The translations under genes were made by a program, and so were the position numbers. Source: Brachyspira alvinipulli ATCC 51933 (GTDB taxonomy: Bacteria; Spirochaetota; Brachyspiria; Brachyspirales; Brachyspiraceae). Taken from it: DNA of 64,000 bases. The DNA lies in NCBI RefSeq assembly GCF_000518245.1, contig NZ_KI912407.1:60949-124948 (forward strand), given 5' to 3'. Positions within the stretch are counted from its first letter, which is position 1. The number at the start of each line of letters is the position of its first letter. Positions 37,464 through 46,386 of this stretch are shown piece by piece. Under the pieces are notes generated by a model that searched no databases, was not told the origin of the DNA, and saw only the letters and a list, made by a program, of their open reading frames with translations.

Positions 37464-37491
37464 AAGATGATATATACATCTATATCATCTT
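37464..37491 (-). promoter_or_regulatory. Terminator-like hairpin just upstream of the ROK gene
   Basis: AAGATGATATA and TATATCATCTT pair perfectly (11 pairs, 6-base loop) and are followed on the minus strand by a T-run (CTTTTTAT). It lies about 20 bases before the chosen ROK start. It could be an attenuator or an operator for autoregulation. Confidence 0.5.
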
Positions 37492-37834
37492 AAACCATTT
37501 TTATTTATTACGGATAATTAATTAATATATATCTGCAATTTTGTCAATATAAAACTATATTTTAATGTTTTGATAAATTTATATTTGATTAATAATATAA
37601 ATAACCTAATAATATTTTTTATAGGTATAATATCAATTATTATAATATTTAACATATACAATATTTTTTAGAAAATATAGATTATTTTTATCTTTAATAT
37701 GTAATTGCTAAATATATTCCAACAAATATATTTAATTTACAAAAAATGAATACCTAAAAATTAAATATATACAAATATTATATAAAAAACTGGCAGTATT
37801 ATAATTTTTACAAAATACTGCCAGTAAATATAAA
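37492..37834. other. Intergenic region between ROK gene and ABC operon end
   Basis: About 340 very AT-rich bases. They hold a possible ROK promoter (TTGACA at 37547-37542 on the minus strand, without a good -10 box) and the operon terminator at 37783-37825. No gene is seen in either strand. Confidence 0.5.
37783..37825 (-). terminator. Intrinsic terminator of the ABC/propeller operon
   Basis: ACTGGCAGTATT and AATACTGCCAGT form twelve perfect pairs around a 13-base loop, followed on the minus strand by TTTTTTATA. It lies 10 bases after the stop of the last operon gene. It is the clearest Rho-independent terminator in the window. Confidence 0.88.
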
Positions 37835-38845
37835 TTATTTATTTAATATATTATCAGTAATATATTTTATTTGCACATAATTATTAACATCAACTGGTTC
37901 AGTAACCACTTCTGAGTTTATAAATATTTTTTGCTGAGCTTCATACCATTTAGCAGCTGTTCCGTCAGCATAAGTAGTTTTTATATCATTAGAAGTTAGC
38001 CATATAGCAGTTTCTTTCTCTAATGCTACAGAATCAACAGGAGTTCCATTTAATTTAGCAACTATTTCAACTGCCTCATCCATATTAGCATCTCTATAAT
38101 CCATAGCTTTAAATATAGCTCTTGTAAACTTATTTACTATTTCAGGATTATTATTTTGATAGTCAGGAGTAACTATCCAGCTACTTGGAAATACTGCTTC
38201 ATCCAAATAGTTTGTAATAGATGTTGCAACGAATACTTCATCTCCAAGCTGTTTTGATATTTCAAATGTATAAGGAGCCCATACAGATACTGCATCAACT
38301 TTCTTACCAACCATAGAAGATACTATACCGCTTACATCCATATTAACAACTTTTACATCATCTTTAGTAAGTCCTACTTTTCTTAAAGCAATATCCAATA
38401 CTATATCTCCAGAAGTACCTAATTGAGTACCAACTGTTTTACCTTTTAATCCTGCTAAATCTTGAACACCAGACCATTTTCCAATAATAATCTGTTCTGA
38501 TTTGCTTAATCCGTTAGGGAATAATACATTGACTTTGCCTTGAATAGCAAGAGAATGAGCACCATGTCCTATATACGCAAATTGAATATCTCCAGAAAGC
38601 ATAGCAGCAACTTCAGAAGGTCCATTTAAAAATTTAACTAATTCTACTTCTAAACCTTCTTCAGTAAAAAATCCTTTTTCCTGAGCGATAGCAGCTGCAG
38701 AAGTACCAGCAAAATCTGCTAAATAAGCTACTCTTATTTTAGCGGATTCAGTAGAATTCTGAGAAGCAGCATTGTTACCACCGCATGATACTGTTAAAAA
38801 CATTGATGCTATTAACAATAAAAAAATATGCATAGTTTTTTTCAT
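37835..38845 (-). CDS. ABC transporter substrate-binding lipoprotein, NMT1/SsuA type (1)
   Basis: A lipoprotein signal precedes the lipobox (MFLTVSCGG, cysteine near 21). The mature part is a periplasmic-binding fold of the nitrate/sulfonate/taurine group: RVAYLADFAGTSAAAIAQEKG, MLSGDIQFAYIGHGAHSLA and KGKTVGTQLGTSGDIVLD. It is 336 residues long. It is similar to the second binding protein at 41479-42462, so one importer appears to use two receptors. A GGAG-type site precedes the ATG. Confidence 0.85.
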   Translation of the reverse strand: MKKTMHIFLLLIASMFLTVSCGGNNAASQNSTESAKIRVAYLADFAGTSAAAIAQEKGFFTEEGLEVELVKFLNGPSEVAAMLSGDIQFAYIGHGAHSLAIQGKVNVLFPNGLSKSEQIIIGKWSGVQDLAGLKGKTVGTQLGTSGDIVLDIALRKVGLTKDDVKVVNMDVSGIVSSMVGKKVDAVSVWAPYTFEISKQLGDEVFVATSITNYLDEAVFPSSWIVTPDYQNNNPEIVNKFTRAIFKAMDYRDANMDEAVEIVAKLNGTPVDSVALEKETAIWLTSNDIKTTYADGTAAKWYEAQQKIFINSEVVTEPVDVNNYVQIKYITDNILNK

Positions 38846-38881
38846 TTAAAAGTCTCCTTAAAATAAATTATTTTTTATATA

Positions 38882-39829
38882 TTATCTTCTTAAAGCCATT
38901 CTTCTATATGTATGAACTTCACCCCTTAAAACTAATGATATAGCCATTGCATTCATAGGACTTGATATTCCACCTACTCCAGCATCTCCAATATGCATTA
39001 TATCTGCTCCAGCCATTTTAGACATTAATGCTATATTTTTTATAGTATCGATAGGAGATCCTTCCTGTGCCGTACCTATTGCTGTTTTTGTAAGCATTCC
39101 AAATCCTTTAGCTTCATCTATTAATTCATGTACCTTTTCTACTGTATATCCTGGTAAAGTTCCTGGAGCTCCAAACATTATTACATCAGCACCAGCATCT
39201 GCTATTTGTTTAACAGTTTTTTTAGTATCAGTATTTCCAGCACCTGCTCCATGCATCTTTCCTGCAACAATCATCATCTTTCCTTTTGCTACAGAAGCCA
39301 ATTCTTCAGTTGCTTTTGCTATAGTATCCATAGACACTTTTGTATGAGGATTACCCGTCAATACTATATAGTCAAATCCAAAATCTAATGCTCTTTTATA
39401 ATTATCTTTATTAGCCTTTAAACCTTCAGGATAATCAACATCATCAGGCACAGGCTCTAAATTAACACCTATAAATCTACCTGTATATTTTTTTATCCTT
39501 TCAATATGATCCTTCCTATTTCGTGAAGACTCATATAATTTTAATTGACCTTTAAATGTTCTCTCTGCTAAAGGCAAAGAATTATCAGCTTCAACCTCAT
39601 CTAAATCATATATAAAAGGGTTCAATAAGTCAAATATATTTAATGTTATAAGATCTACACCCATAGCAGCCAAAATTTCCGGGTCTGTAACTTTTTCTAC
39701 TAAAGGTCTTTTATATATAAGAGACTCAGCCATCAATGTTCTGCCTTCAGAATTTCTTATAGTTTCTATAAGAGTATTTGTATCCATATTAAAAGTATCG
39801 TTATAATTAAGTTCAAATATTCTCTTCAT
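38882..39829 (-). CDS. TIM-barrel protein of unknown function
   Basis: The 315-residue soluble protein shows barrel-like strand-helix repeats with glycine-rich ends: ILAAMGVDLITLNIFD, YIVLTGNPHTKVSMD, MMIVAGKMHGAGAGNTD, VIMFGAPGTLPGYT and DIMHIGDAGVGGISSP. The last strands look like a phosphate-binding site. The pattern resembles a family often found beside sugar transport genes (sometimes labelled PEP phosphonomutase-like or HAD-like), but I cannot assign a reaction. It sits between two ABC transport genes, so an enzyme acting on the imported compound is a fair guess. Confidence 0.65.
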   Translation of the reverse strand: MKRIFELNYNDTFNMDTNTLIETIRNSEGRTLMAESLIYKRPLVEKVTDPEILAAMGVDLITLNIFDLLNPFIYDLDEVEADNSLPLAERTFKGQLKLYESSRNRKDHIERIKKYTGRFIGVNLEPVPDDVDYPEGLKANKDNYKRALDFGFDYIVLTGNPHTKVSMDTIAKATEELASVAKGKMMIVAGKMHGAGAGNTDTKKTVKQIADAGADVIMFGAPGTLPGYTVEKVHELIDEAKGFGMLTKTAIGTAQEGSPIDTIKNIALMSKMAGADIMHIGDAGVGGISSPMNAMAISLVLRGEVHTYRRMALRR

Positions 39830-39851
39830 AATATTATAAACAACCCTTTAA

Positions 39852-40637
39852 TTATTTTTTTGCCTCTAAATATTCCTGATAAACTAATTGCCATAATTGG
39901 TTCTTTATATCATTGAACTCTTTAGATAATTTAGTTTCGGGTACTCTAGGATAATCTATAGGTACTTCAACTATTGCCTTTATTCTTCCAGGACGAGGAC
40001 TCATTATAACAACTCTTTGAGCCAAAAATACAGCCTCATCAACATCATGTGTAATGAAGAAACATGTTTTCTTTTCATTATCCCATGTATTCAATAATTC
40101 AGTTTGTAATTGTGCTCTAGTCTGTGCATCCAATGCTCCGAAAGGTTCGTCCATAAGAAGTATATTAGGATTAACAGCATAAGCTCTTGCTATTGCAACA
40201 CGCTGTTTCATACCTCCGGAAAGCTCTTTAGGATATGAGTTTTTAAAATCTATTAATCCAACAGCTTTTAAATAATGATCTACTATTTCATTTATTTCTG
40301 CCTTTGATTTCTTTTGAAGCTCTAATCCGAAAGCTACATTTTTAGCAACTGTAAGCCATGGAAATAAAGCATATTGTTGAAACACAACTCCCCTATCAAC
40401 TCCGGTACCTTCTATAGGCTTTCCATCTATTTCTATAGTTCCAGAATTAGGCGTATCAAGTCCTGCAAGTATATTAAGCAATGTACTTTTTCCGCATCCT
40501 GAAGAACCTATAACGCATACAAATTCATTCTTATAAATATCCAAGTTAACATTATCTAAGGCATGAACATCTTTGGATGTACCTTTATATATTTTACTAA
40601 CATTAGAAATTTTTACTTTTACTTCTTTGTTTGCCAT
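39852..40637 (-). CDS. ABC transporter ATPase, SsuB/TauB type
   Basis: Walker A GSSGCGKSTLL near residue 43, Q-loop VVFQQYALFPW, signature LSGGMKQRVAIARA, Walker B ILLMDEPFGALDAQTR and switch FITHDVDEAV are complete. PFGALDAQTR with the FPWLTV segment is typical of the nitrate/sulfonate/taurine importer group. It is 261 residues long and powers the permease encoded 18 bases upstream. Confidence 0.92.
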   Translation of the reverse strand: MANKEVKVKISNVSKIYKGTSKDVHALDNVNLDIYKNEFVCVIGSSGCGKSTLLNILAGLDTPNSGTIEIDGKPIEGTGVDRGVVFQQYALFPWLTVAKNVAFGLELQKKSKAEINEIVDHYLKAVGLIDFKNSYPKELSGGMKQRVAIARAYAVNPNILLMDEPFGALDAQTRAQLQTELLNTWDNEKKTCFFITHDVDEAVFLAQRVVIMSPRPGRIKAIVEVPIDYPRVPETKLSKEFNDIKNQLWQLVYQEYLEAKK

Positions 40638-40655
40638 AATTATATCTCTTTAAAA

Positions 40656-41426
40656 CTATCTTTTCTTTTTTTCTTGCCATACTGTTAATTTATTTTCTAT
40701 AATACTTACTATTAGATTAAGAACTAATCCTGTTATACCTATAAGTATTATACCAAGCATAACAATATCCATTCTAAAATATAAACTAGCTTCCTGTATC
40801 ATCTGACCTAAACCAGCACTTGAACCTGTTAATTCAGCTGCTATTAATGTAGTAAGTGAAGCACCAAGTCCTAAACGCATACCAACCAATATATAAGGAA
40901 CAGAAGCAGGTATTACAACTTTTAAGAAAATATCTTTATCTTTGGCTCCTAAAACTCTAGCTGCTTTTATTAAAGTTTGATCAACCTCTCTTACACCTTG
41001 ATAAACAGTAATAATCATAACTAAAAAAGTAGATATAAATATAACTGTTATTTTAGCACTTTCTCCAACTCCCTGAGCAACTACAACTAAAGGTATATAT
41101 GCCAAAGCTGGTATATTTCTTACAAATTGTATTACAGGCTCTATTAATAACTGAACCGGCTGATACCATCCCATTAAAAATGCTATAGGTATTGAAACTA
41201 TAAATGCTAAAGCAAATCCTGACAATACTCTAAACAAACTTATACCTATATGATTTAATAATTTTCCATTGCTCATTTCTCTTACAAATGACTTTAAAAC
41301 ATCAGCAGGACTTGCTATAACAGCACCTGCTACTGATGATGAAACTAATTGCCATACCAATAATGCTATTATAACAGAGGCAATGGTAAATATATATTTC
41401 TTCTTTCCCATAGGTTTACTATTCAT
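40656..41426 (-). CDS. ABC transporter permease, SsuC/TauC type
   Basis: The 256-residue protein has about six membrane segments and the coupling motif AARVLGAKDKDIFLKVVIPAS followed by VPYILVGMRLGLGAS near residues 155-195. IASPADVLKSF near residue 38 is typical of SsuC/TauC. It should dimerise in the inner membrane with the ATPase at 39852-40637. Confidence 0.92.
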   Translation of the reverse strand: MNSKPMGKKKYIFTIASVIIALLVWQLVSSSVAGAVIASPADVLKSFVREMSNGKLLNHIGISLFRVLSGFALAFIVSIPIAFLMGWYQPVQLLIEPVIQFVRNIPALAYIPLVVVAQGVGESAKITVIFISTFLVMIITVYQGVREVDQTLIKAARVLGAKDKDIFLKVVIPASVPYILVGMRLGLGASLTTLIAAELTGSSAGLGQMIQEASLYFRMDIVMLGIILIGITGLVLNLIVSIIENKLTVWQEKKKR

Positions 41427-41478
41427 AATTTTTCCTTTTTATAGTATATACTATGATTTACTAATAAAACTTTAATAT

Positions 41479-42462
41479 TTAGTTTAATGCTTTTTGTATA
41501 ATGTCAACTCTTGTGTATTTATCAACAGTTACAGGTTCTGTACTCAATCTATTATTCTGTACAAAATATTCTATTTGTTTTTGATACATATTAGTAAGGC
41601 TTCCATCTTGAATCATACTCTTCATTTTATCAGAATACATCCAATCAGAACTATATTTTTCTTTTGAAACTGTTTCCACATCCAATCCAACAAGCTCAGA
41701 TACATTAGTTATAGACTCATCTAAATGATCTTTTCTATAATCCATAGCCTTATATAAAGCTCTTAAAAAACGTATTACTGTATCTTCATTGGATTCTAAA
41801 TATTTTTGAGTTACAATCCAGCTTGCTGTAGAATCAACCTCTATTTCCTGAGGCTGTATTATATTAAGATTTTCTCTTCCTATTCTCTCATCTATTTCAA
41901 CAGTATAAGGAGGCCATACAGATATAGCATCTACTTTATTAGCTAAAAAAGAAGCAACAGCACTTGAAACCTCAGCATTAAGTATATTTATGTCTGACTT
42001 ATTAATTCCTGTACCTACTAATACTTGATCTATGATAGTTTCTCCTGATGTTCCTAATTGAGTTATTAAACTTTTTCCAACCAATTTTTCCACACTATCT
42101 ATACCGGAAGTTTTTAATGTTCTAATACCTTCAACAACTGCTATTCCGTCAGTAGCTATTATTTGAACTTTTCCTTCTGCTGCTAATGTATGAGCACCAA
42201 AACCTATATATCCGATTTGTATATCTCCGGAAACCATAGCTGCTATCTCAGTAGGACCGCTTGTAAATTTAACAAGTTCTATATCCAAACCTTCATCTTT
42301 AAAATAATTTTGATTGATACCTGTAATAATAGCAGATGCTCCTCCCATATTAGGATGATATGCAACTCTTACTTTATTAGAAGATGTATCATTTTGTTTG
42401 CCACAAGATGCTAATACAATTAAAGATATTATTAATATATATATTGTAGATTTTTTAATCAC
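41479..42462 (-). CDS. ABC transporter substrate-binding lipoprotein, NMT1/SsuA type (2)
   Basis: The lipobox is IVLASCGKQ (cysteine near 20). The fold matches the first receptor: VRVAYHPNMGGASAIITGINQ, MVSGDIQIGYIGFGAHTLA and LITQLGTSGETIIDQVL. The start is GTG with a GGAG site 7 bases upstream. At 327 residues it is clearly related to the receptor at 37835 but diverged, as expected for a different ligand or a duplicated receptor with changed specificity. Confidence 0.85.
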   Translation of the reverse strand: MIKKSTIYILIISLIVLASCGKQNDTSSNKVRVAYHPNMGGASAIITGINQNYFKDEGLDIELVKFTSGPTEIAAMVSGDIQIGYIGFGAHTLAAEGKVQIIATDGIAVVEGIRTLKTSGIDSVEKLVGKSLITQLGTSGETIIDQVLVGTGINKSDINILNAEVSSAVASFLANKVDAISVWPPYTVEIDERIGRENLNIIQPQEIEVDSTASWIVTQKYLESNEDTVIRFLRALYKAMDYRKDHLDESITNVSELVGLDVETVSKEKYSSDWMYSDKMKSMIQDGSLTNMYQKQIEYFVQNNRLSTEPVTVDKYTRVDIIQKALN

Positions 42463-42484
42463 TTTTTTTCTCCATAAATAAAAA

Positions 42485-43573
42485 TTATCTTAAAATATCT
42501 TCTATTTCAGCATTGCTCAAGAAATTCATAACTAAAGGCTGAGATTTATTATCCTGAGACTGCTGCCAAGTAGCATACATTCCATCCTTAGTTCTTAATA
42601 CATCAACATATCTTGAACATCCTGTACCATAAGGACTTATAAATAAAGGCAATTCTTTACTTATTCTTTCAATATGAGAGAATGATCCATTTTCTATATA
42701 TGCCACTCCGCCTAATTCCTCACATGAATATCCTCTAGGTCTTTTTACAGCTTTTTCATGCTCATCTAAATTTCTTACACATTCTCCACCATCATAGAAG
42801 AATAAACTTACTCTTTTATTTTGTAATATTCCAATCTGAGGCATATCAATAACACAAGTTCCTCTAGTCATAGCAATATCCCAAGTATGACCTTTTTCAA
42901 AGAAATAAAATACTGGGGCTTCAAAATTAAGTTTCTCACCTCTTCTTATCATATATCCTGTATTTGAACTAGTCCAGTTATATGGATGTGTACAGAACAT
43001 TAAATATTTTTCTCCATTATAACTATCATATACAAAAGGATCTTTTAAATGTATAAATCTTGAATCCTCACCTTTAATAAGCTCTTTTACATTAGAAGCA
43101 CTTAAATTTTCTATTTTATCAGCTACTATAACATCAATATCCCATACACCTGTGCCTGGTTTTAAATATTTTTTAAGATGATCTGGATATTTATTTTCAG
43201 ATTTTTCAGAAGAAATATAAAGCTCTACTTCATTATCCTTATTAAATCTCAAAGCAGTACCTTCTATAGATAAAACACCTCTTGGAAGCTCTTTTTTTAA
43301 TATGCTTTTTACTTTTGTCCAAGTATTTCCTTTATCAGAAGACTTAAATATAGCTAGTTCTGCTCCTCTGTCTCCCAAATCAAGTCCTGTTCTTGAATCT
43401 CCAGAATTTCTATATCTTCCAGAAATATATAAATTTCCTTCTTTATCTTCTACCATATTTCCGCCGCCGAACCAATATCCGATTTCAGGAGTTACCGGTA
43501 CTATTATTTTAGCTTTTTTTTCATCTATTAGCTTAAGAGAAAATTCCATTAATTTTTTTTCTAAATTTGTCAT
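42485..43573 (-). CDS. Asp-box beta-propeller protein, putative glycoside hydrolase/sialidase-like
   Basis: The 362-residue protein has propeller-like repeats and one sialidase-type Asp box, FKSSDKGNTWTKV near residue 75. Other polar motifs that could form an active site are EIGYWFGGGNMVEDKEG, HLKDPFVYD, WDIAMTRGTCVID and LFFYDGGECVR. No signal peptide is seen, so it probably acts in the cytoplasm on an imported compound. It could be a GH43/GH130-like or sialidase-like enzyme; the family is not certain. It is the first gene of the operon, with AAAGG before the ATG. Confidence 0.6.
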   Translation of the reverse strand: MTNLEKKLMEFSLKLIDEKKAKIIVPVTPEIGYWFGGGNMVEDKEGNLYISGRYRNSGDSRTGLDLGDRGAELAIFKSSDKGNTWTKVKSILKKELPRGVLSIEGTALRFNKDNEVELYISSEKSENKYPDHLKKYLKPGTGVWDIDVIVADKIENLSASNVKELIKGEDSRFIHLKDPFVYDSYNGEKYLMFCTHPYNWTSSNTGYMIRRGEKLNFEAPVFYFFEKGHTWDIAMTRGTCVIDMPQIGILQNKRVSLFFYDGGECVRNLDEHEKAVKRPRGYSCEELGGVAYIENGSFSHIERISKELPLFISPYGTGCSRYVDVLRTKDGMYATWQQSQDNKSQPLVMNFLSNAEIEDILR

Positions 43574-43901
43574 GATTATTACCTTTACTTTATTTTTTAG
43601 ATATTAATTAGTATAGTAAACTAACTAACCAAAATCAAGATAAAGCAATACAAAATAACAAATTATGATGATTTATTTTTTGAAATTTTAATATTATTAG
43701 TAATTGATATTTCTGCTATTTAAAACATTAATACAAACTTTAATTTATTCAGTAAATTTATAATATTTAATAAGAATTATTTTTATATCTTTCAATTTAT
43801 TCTACTATAATATAGAAACAGTTATATATTATGATTTATAATAGCATCTCTAATATATATTAAGAATATACTAATTTATAGTATATGATAAAAAACTATT
43901 A
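43574..43901. other. Intergenic region with operon promoter
   Basis: Apart from the promoter and dyad at 43608-43638, this 328-base stretch is AT-rich sequence. It holds a short stem TATACTA/TAGTATA (near 43868-43886) after the thioesterase gene that may help end that transcript. No gene is seen. Confidence 0.5.
43608..43638 (-). promoter_or_regulatory. Promoter and putative ROK operator of the propeller/ABC operon
   Basis: TTGATT (43638-43633) and TATACT (43615-43610) are 17 bases apart on the minus strand. Overlapping the -10 box is a dyad TTAGT-N7-ACTAA (43608-43624), extended as AATTAGT/ACTAACT with one mismatch. It resembles XylR-type ROK operators, which have TTAGTTT...AACTAA arms. A repressor bound here would block the promoter. 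Confidence 0.6.
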
Positions 43902-44414
43902 TTATGGAATATCTATAGTTTTAGGATCGCTTTCTTTTTTCTCTACAAACCAATCTTCTTCACTATTAGGATCCATCTCTGCTATTTTATCAAGCCCCAT
44001 ACAAATATAAGTACCTTTAGCAGTTACAGCGATTTTTCCATCATTTAAAAGTATATAACCCTCACCCTCATAAATTCTTCCATCTCCGGATGTAATTTTT
44101 CCTACTATTCGTATTTGTTCATTAATAGGAACAGGTTTTTTATATTTTGTAGTAAGAGTCATAGTAACACCCCATTTTTCCTCTCCAGTATAAGGCATCA
44201 TAGCTCTTCCTATAGTTTCATCTAAAATTGCGGCAAGTATTCCTCCATGCACTCTGGAAGGATATCCTTGATGAACATCTCTAAAAGTAACCAAAGCACA
44301 TAATGATTTATCTTCAAGTTCATAAAACTCAGCTTTCAAACTTAAATCATTTTTAAATCCGCACACTAAACACATTCTAGAATTATTCTGTTTATTTAAT
44401 ACCTTTAATTCCAT
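43902..44414 (-). CDS. PaaI-type hotdog thioesterase
   Basis: The 170-residue protein has the acyl-CoA thioesterase signature SRVHGGILAAILDETIGRAM near residue 55, with the HGG turn and downstream Asp-Glu, and strands typical of the 4HBT fold. A CLVCG start near residue 15 is seen in many members of this group. The substrate is unknown. It is a single gene, with no clear partner on either side. Confidence 0.85.
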   Translation of the reverse strand: MELKVLNKQNNSRMCLVCGFKNDLSLKAEFYELEDKSLCALVTFRDVHQGYPSRVHGGILAAILDETIGRAMMPYTGEEKWGVTMTLTTKYKKPVPINEQIRIVGKITSGDGRIYEGEGYILLNDGKIAVTAKGTYICMGLDKIAEMDPNSEEDWFVEKKESDPKTIDIP

Positions 44415-44526
44415 AAAAAACTCTCAAAACTTTATTCTATAATTTTGAGTTAAATATTAATACTTTTGTACAAAAAAACAATATCACTATTTATTTTTTA
44501 TTACTTTTTATGTAAAAATAAGTTTT

Positions 44527-44573
44527 ATAAAACGTTTTATTTAGTTGACAAAAACGAAAATTAAATTTAATAT
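44527..44573 (+). promoter_or_regulatory. Promoter of the YtxH operon with upstream palindrome
   Basis: TTGACA (44545-44550) and TAATAT (44568-44573) are 17 bases apart. Just upstream is a perfect 14-base palindrome, ATAAAACGTTTTAT (44527-44540), overlapping a second one, GTTTTATAAAAC. The position 5 bases before the -35 box suits an activator or repressor site. Confidence 0.6.
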
Positions 44574-44611
44574 TAAGCCAAAAGTTATATAACCTAGGAG
44601 GATATTTTATT

Positions 44612-44875
44612 ATGTCTAAAGAAGTATCAGGAGTATTTTCATTCTTATTGGGTTTAACTGCAGGTGTAGCATTAGGTATACTATTTGCTCCAAAAGCAGG
44701 AGAGGAAACAAGAGAAGATATTAAAGAAACTGTGGAAAATATAAAATATAAAGTAGATGATCTTTATCACAGAGGAGTTTTGAAAACTTCAGAATTTGTT
44801 GAAAAAGGAAAAGAAAAAACCAGCGATTTCTTTGATAAAAGAAGAAAAAAATCTAGCGAAGAAGCAGAAGAGTAA
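44612..44875 (+). CDS. YtxH domain protein
   Basis: The 87-residue protein has one N-terminal membrane segment (VFSFLLGLTAGVALGILFAP) followed by the YtxH mark FAPKAGEETREDIKETV and a charged helical tail. Members of this family are small membrane-anchored proteins, often stress linked. A strong AGGAGG site lies before the ATG. Its stop overlaps the next start by one base (TAATG). Confidence 0.85.
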   Translation: MSKEVSGVFSFLLGLTAGVALGILFAPKAGEETREDIKETVENIKYKVDDLYHRGVLKTSEFVEKGKEKTSDFFDKRRKKSSEEAEE

Positions 44876-45270
44876 TGCAGGATATTACATTTCAAATAAA
44901 TGTTATAGCTATATCATTAGCTTTTATTGCAATATCTACACTAATATTGGTGTTAGCTATATTTTTTGTAGTGCTTGCTAGTTATTTTAGATTCACTAAT
45001 AGATTTGATAAAATTCTAGAAAATGTTGAATCTATTAGTGAAAAAATAAATAATATTACAAACACTGTAAATGAAGAAGCAGACAAAGCTAGATCTACTT
45101 TAGATGTTGTACATGATACATTTAATAATTTAGCTGAGAGTGTTAATAGCTTTAGTATAATAACTAAAGATTTTATGAATAATTTTAATATATTTAATAT
45201 TGTTCAATCTATATTCAGTTTATTCACTGGAAAAAAGAAAAAAAACACAGATGATGATTTTGATTTATAA
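44875..45270 (+). CDS. Small membrane protein, DUF948-like
   Basis: The 131-residue protein has one long N-terminal membrane helix (ISLAFIAISTLILVLAIFFVVL) and then a predicted coiled coil with repeated Asn, Ile and Val (FDKILENVESISEKINNITNTV). This is the layout of DUF948 proteins, which often follow YtxH genes. It is co-translated with the YtxH gene. A joint role in the cell envelope is likely but not known. Confidence 0.7.
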   Translation: MQDITFQINVIAISLAFIAISTLILVLAIFFVVLASYFRFTNRFDKILENVESISEKINNITNTVNEEADKARSTLDVVHDTFNNLAESVNSFSIITKDFMNNFNIFNIVQSIFSLFTGKKKKNTDDDFDL

Positions 45271-45285
45271 TAGGATTTTTTATAT

Positions 45286-46368
45286 ATGTTAAGAAAGGTA
45301 TTATTTATAGTTTCGTTTATTACTTTATTATTTAATTTTTCATATTCTCAGGATGATTCTAATTGGGTCATAAGAATAAGAGATGCAGAAGGTAATGTAA
45401 AAAAACTTATTACAGTTGAAAATTGTCTAACTGAAATATCAAATCTTTCCATATTAAGAGGAGCTCCAGAAGAAGCTGTAAATATTATACTTACAAATGA
45501 TCTTCAATTATGGCAGTTTGCTTCCCAGCTTATAGAACAAGAATTAATGTACATGAAAGCTGTTGAAGAAGGCTATGATAAAGATGAAGAAATTGTTAAA
45601 TTAATCTCTAAAGAAAGAGATAATCAAATATCACAACTATATATGCAGGAAAAAGTAAGTGATGATTTCGGTGTAGTTTCTGATGAAGAAAAAAGAAGAT
45701 TCTTTAATAATAATAAAGCACGTATACAGGCAGCTGTAGGACCTAATGTAACTTATGAACAAGTTGCTATGGATATAGAAACTACTATTTTGCAAGAACG
45801 TATGCGTAATGAATATGATAAAATCATAGATGCTGCAAAAACAAATTATAATTTAGTATATTCTGTAAATAGTGATCCCTGTGTATCTATAGAAGACCAT
45901 ACTATCCCATTATCAGAATTTAATGATATGTTTAATGAATCTTTAAAACAGGCTGGCGGAAATATACCTGCCGCATTAAGAATACAAGCAAGAGACGGAA
46001 TGTTTAAAGCATTTGTGGCTAGAGAAGTTATGATTTATGAAGCTAAGAAAACAGGATTTTATGATACTCCTCAAGCTAAATCTATAGAAAACTTTTTAAC
46101 TAGAAGTGCTGTTACAACACACTATATAGATAAGACTATAAGATCAACTATACCAAAACCTACAGAAGAAGAAATTAATGCCGCTTATGAACAATACGGT
46201 AAAATATATAATATAGATTCTCTACCCTATGCTGATGCACAGAAAGCTCTCGAAACATTAGTTATAGAGGCTAAAACTCAGCAAAAATATCAATTATTAA
46301 TAACAGATTTGAGATATAGATACAATATAGAAAAAAATCTATCACTCTTAAATCCTAAAAAGGATTAA
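45286..46368 (+). CDS. SurA-like periplasmic chaperone without PPIase domain
   Basis: A signal peptide (MLRKVLFIVSFITLLFNFSYSQ, cut near residue 21) leads into 340 residues of mostly helical sequence. The segment LQLWQFASQLIEQELMYMKAVEEG, with helices before and after, resembles the SurA/PrsA-type N-terminal chaperone domain. No parvulin PPIase domain can be seen. It probably helps outer-membrane proteins cross the periplasm, and a beta-barrel gene follows directly. The assignment rests on pattern only. Confidence 0.55.
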   Translation: MLRKVLFIVSFITLLFNFSYSQDDSNWVIRIRDAEGNVKKLITVENCLTEISNLSILRGAPEEAVNIILTNDLQLWQFASQLIEQELMYMKAVEEGYDKDEEIVKLISKERDNQISQLYMQEKVSDDFGVVSDEEKRRFFNNNKARIQAAVGPNVTYEQVAMDIETTILQERMRNEYDKIIDAAKTNYNLVYSVNSDPCVSIEDHTIPLSEFNDMFNESLKQAGGNIPAALRIQARDGMFKAFVAREVMIYEAKKTGFYDTPQAKSIENFLTRSAVTTHYIDKTIRSTIPKPTEEEINAAYEQYGKIYNIDSLPYADAQKALETLVIEAKTQQKYQLLITDLRYRYNIEKNLSLLNPKKD

Positions 46369-46386
46369 TAAACTATTTAAAATTTT

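Noticed and set aside
44796-44981. A 61-residue frame across the YtxH and DUF948-like junction
   Set aside because: It lies in another frame over two better supported genes and has no start signal.
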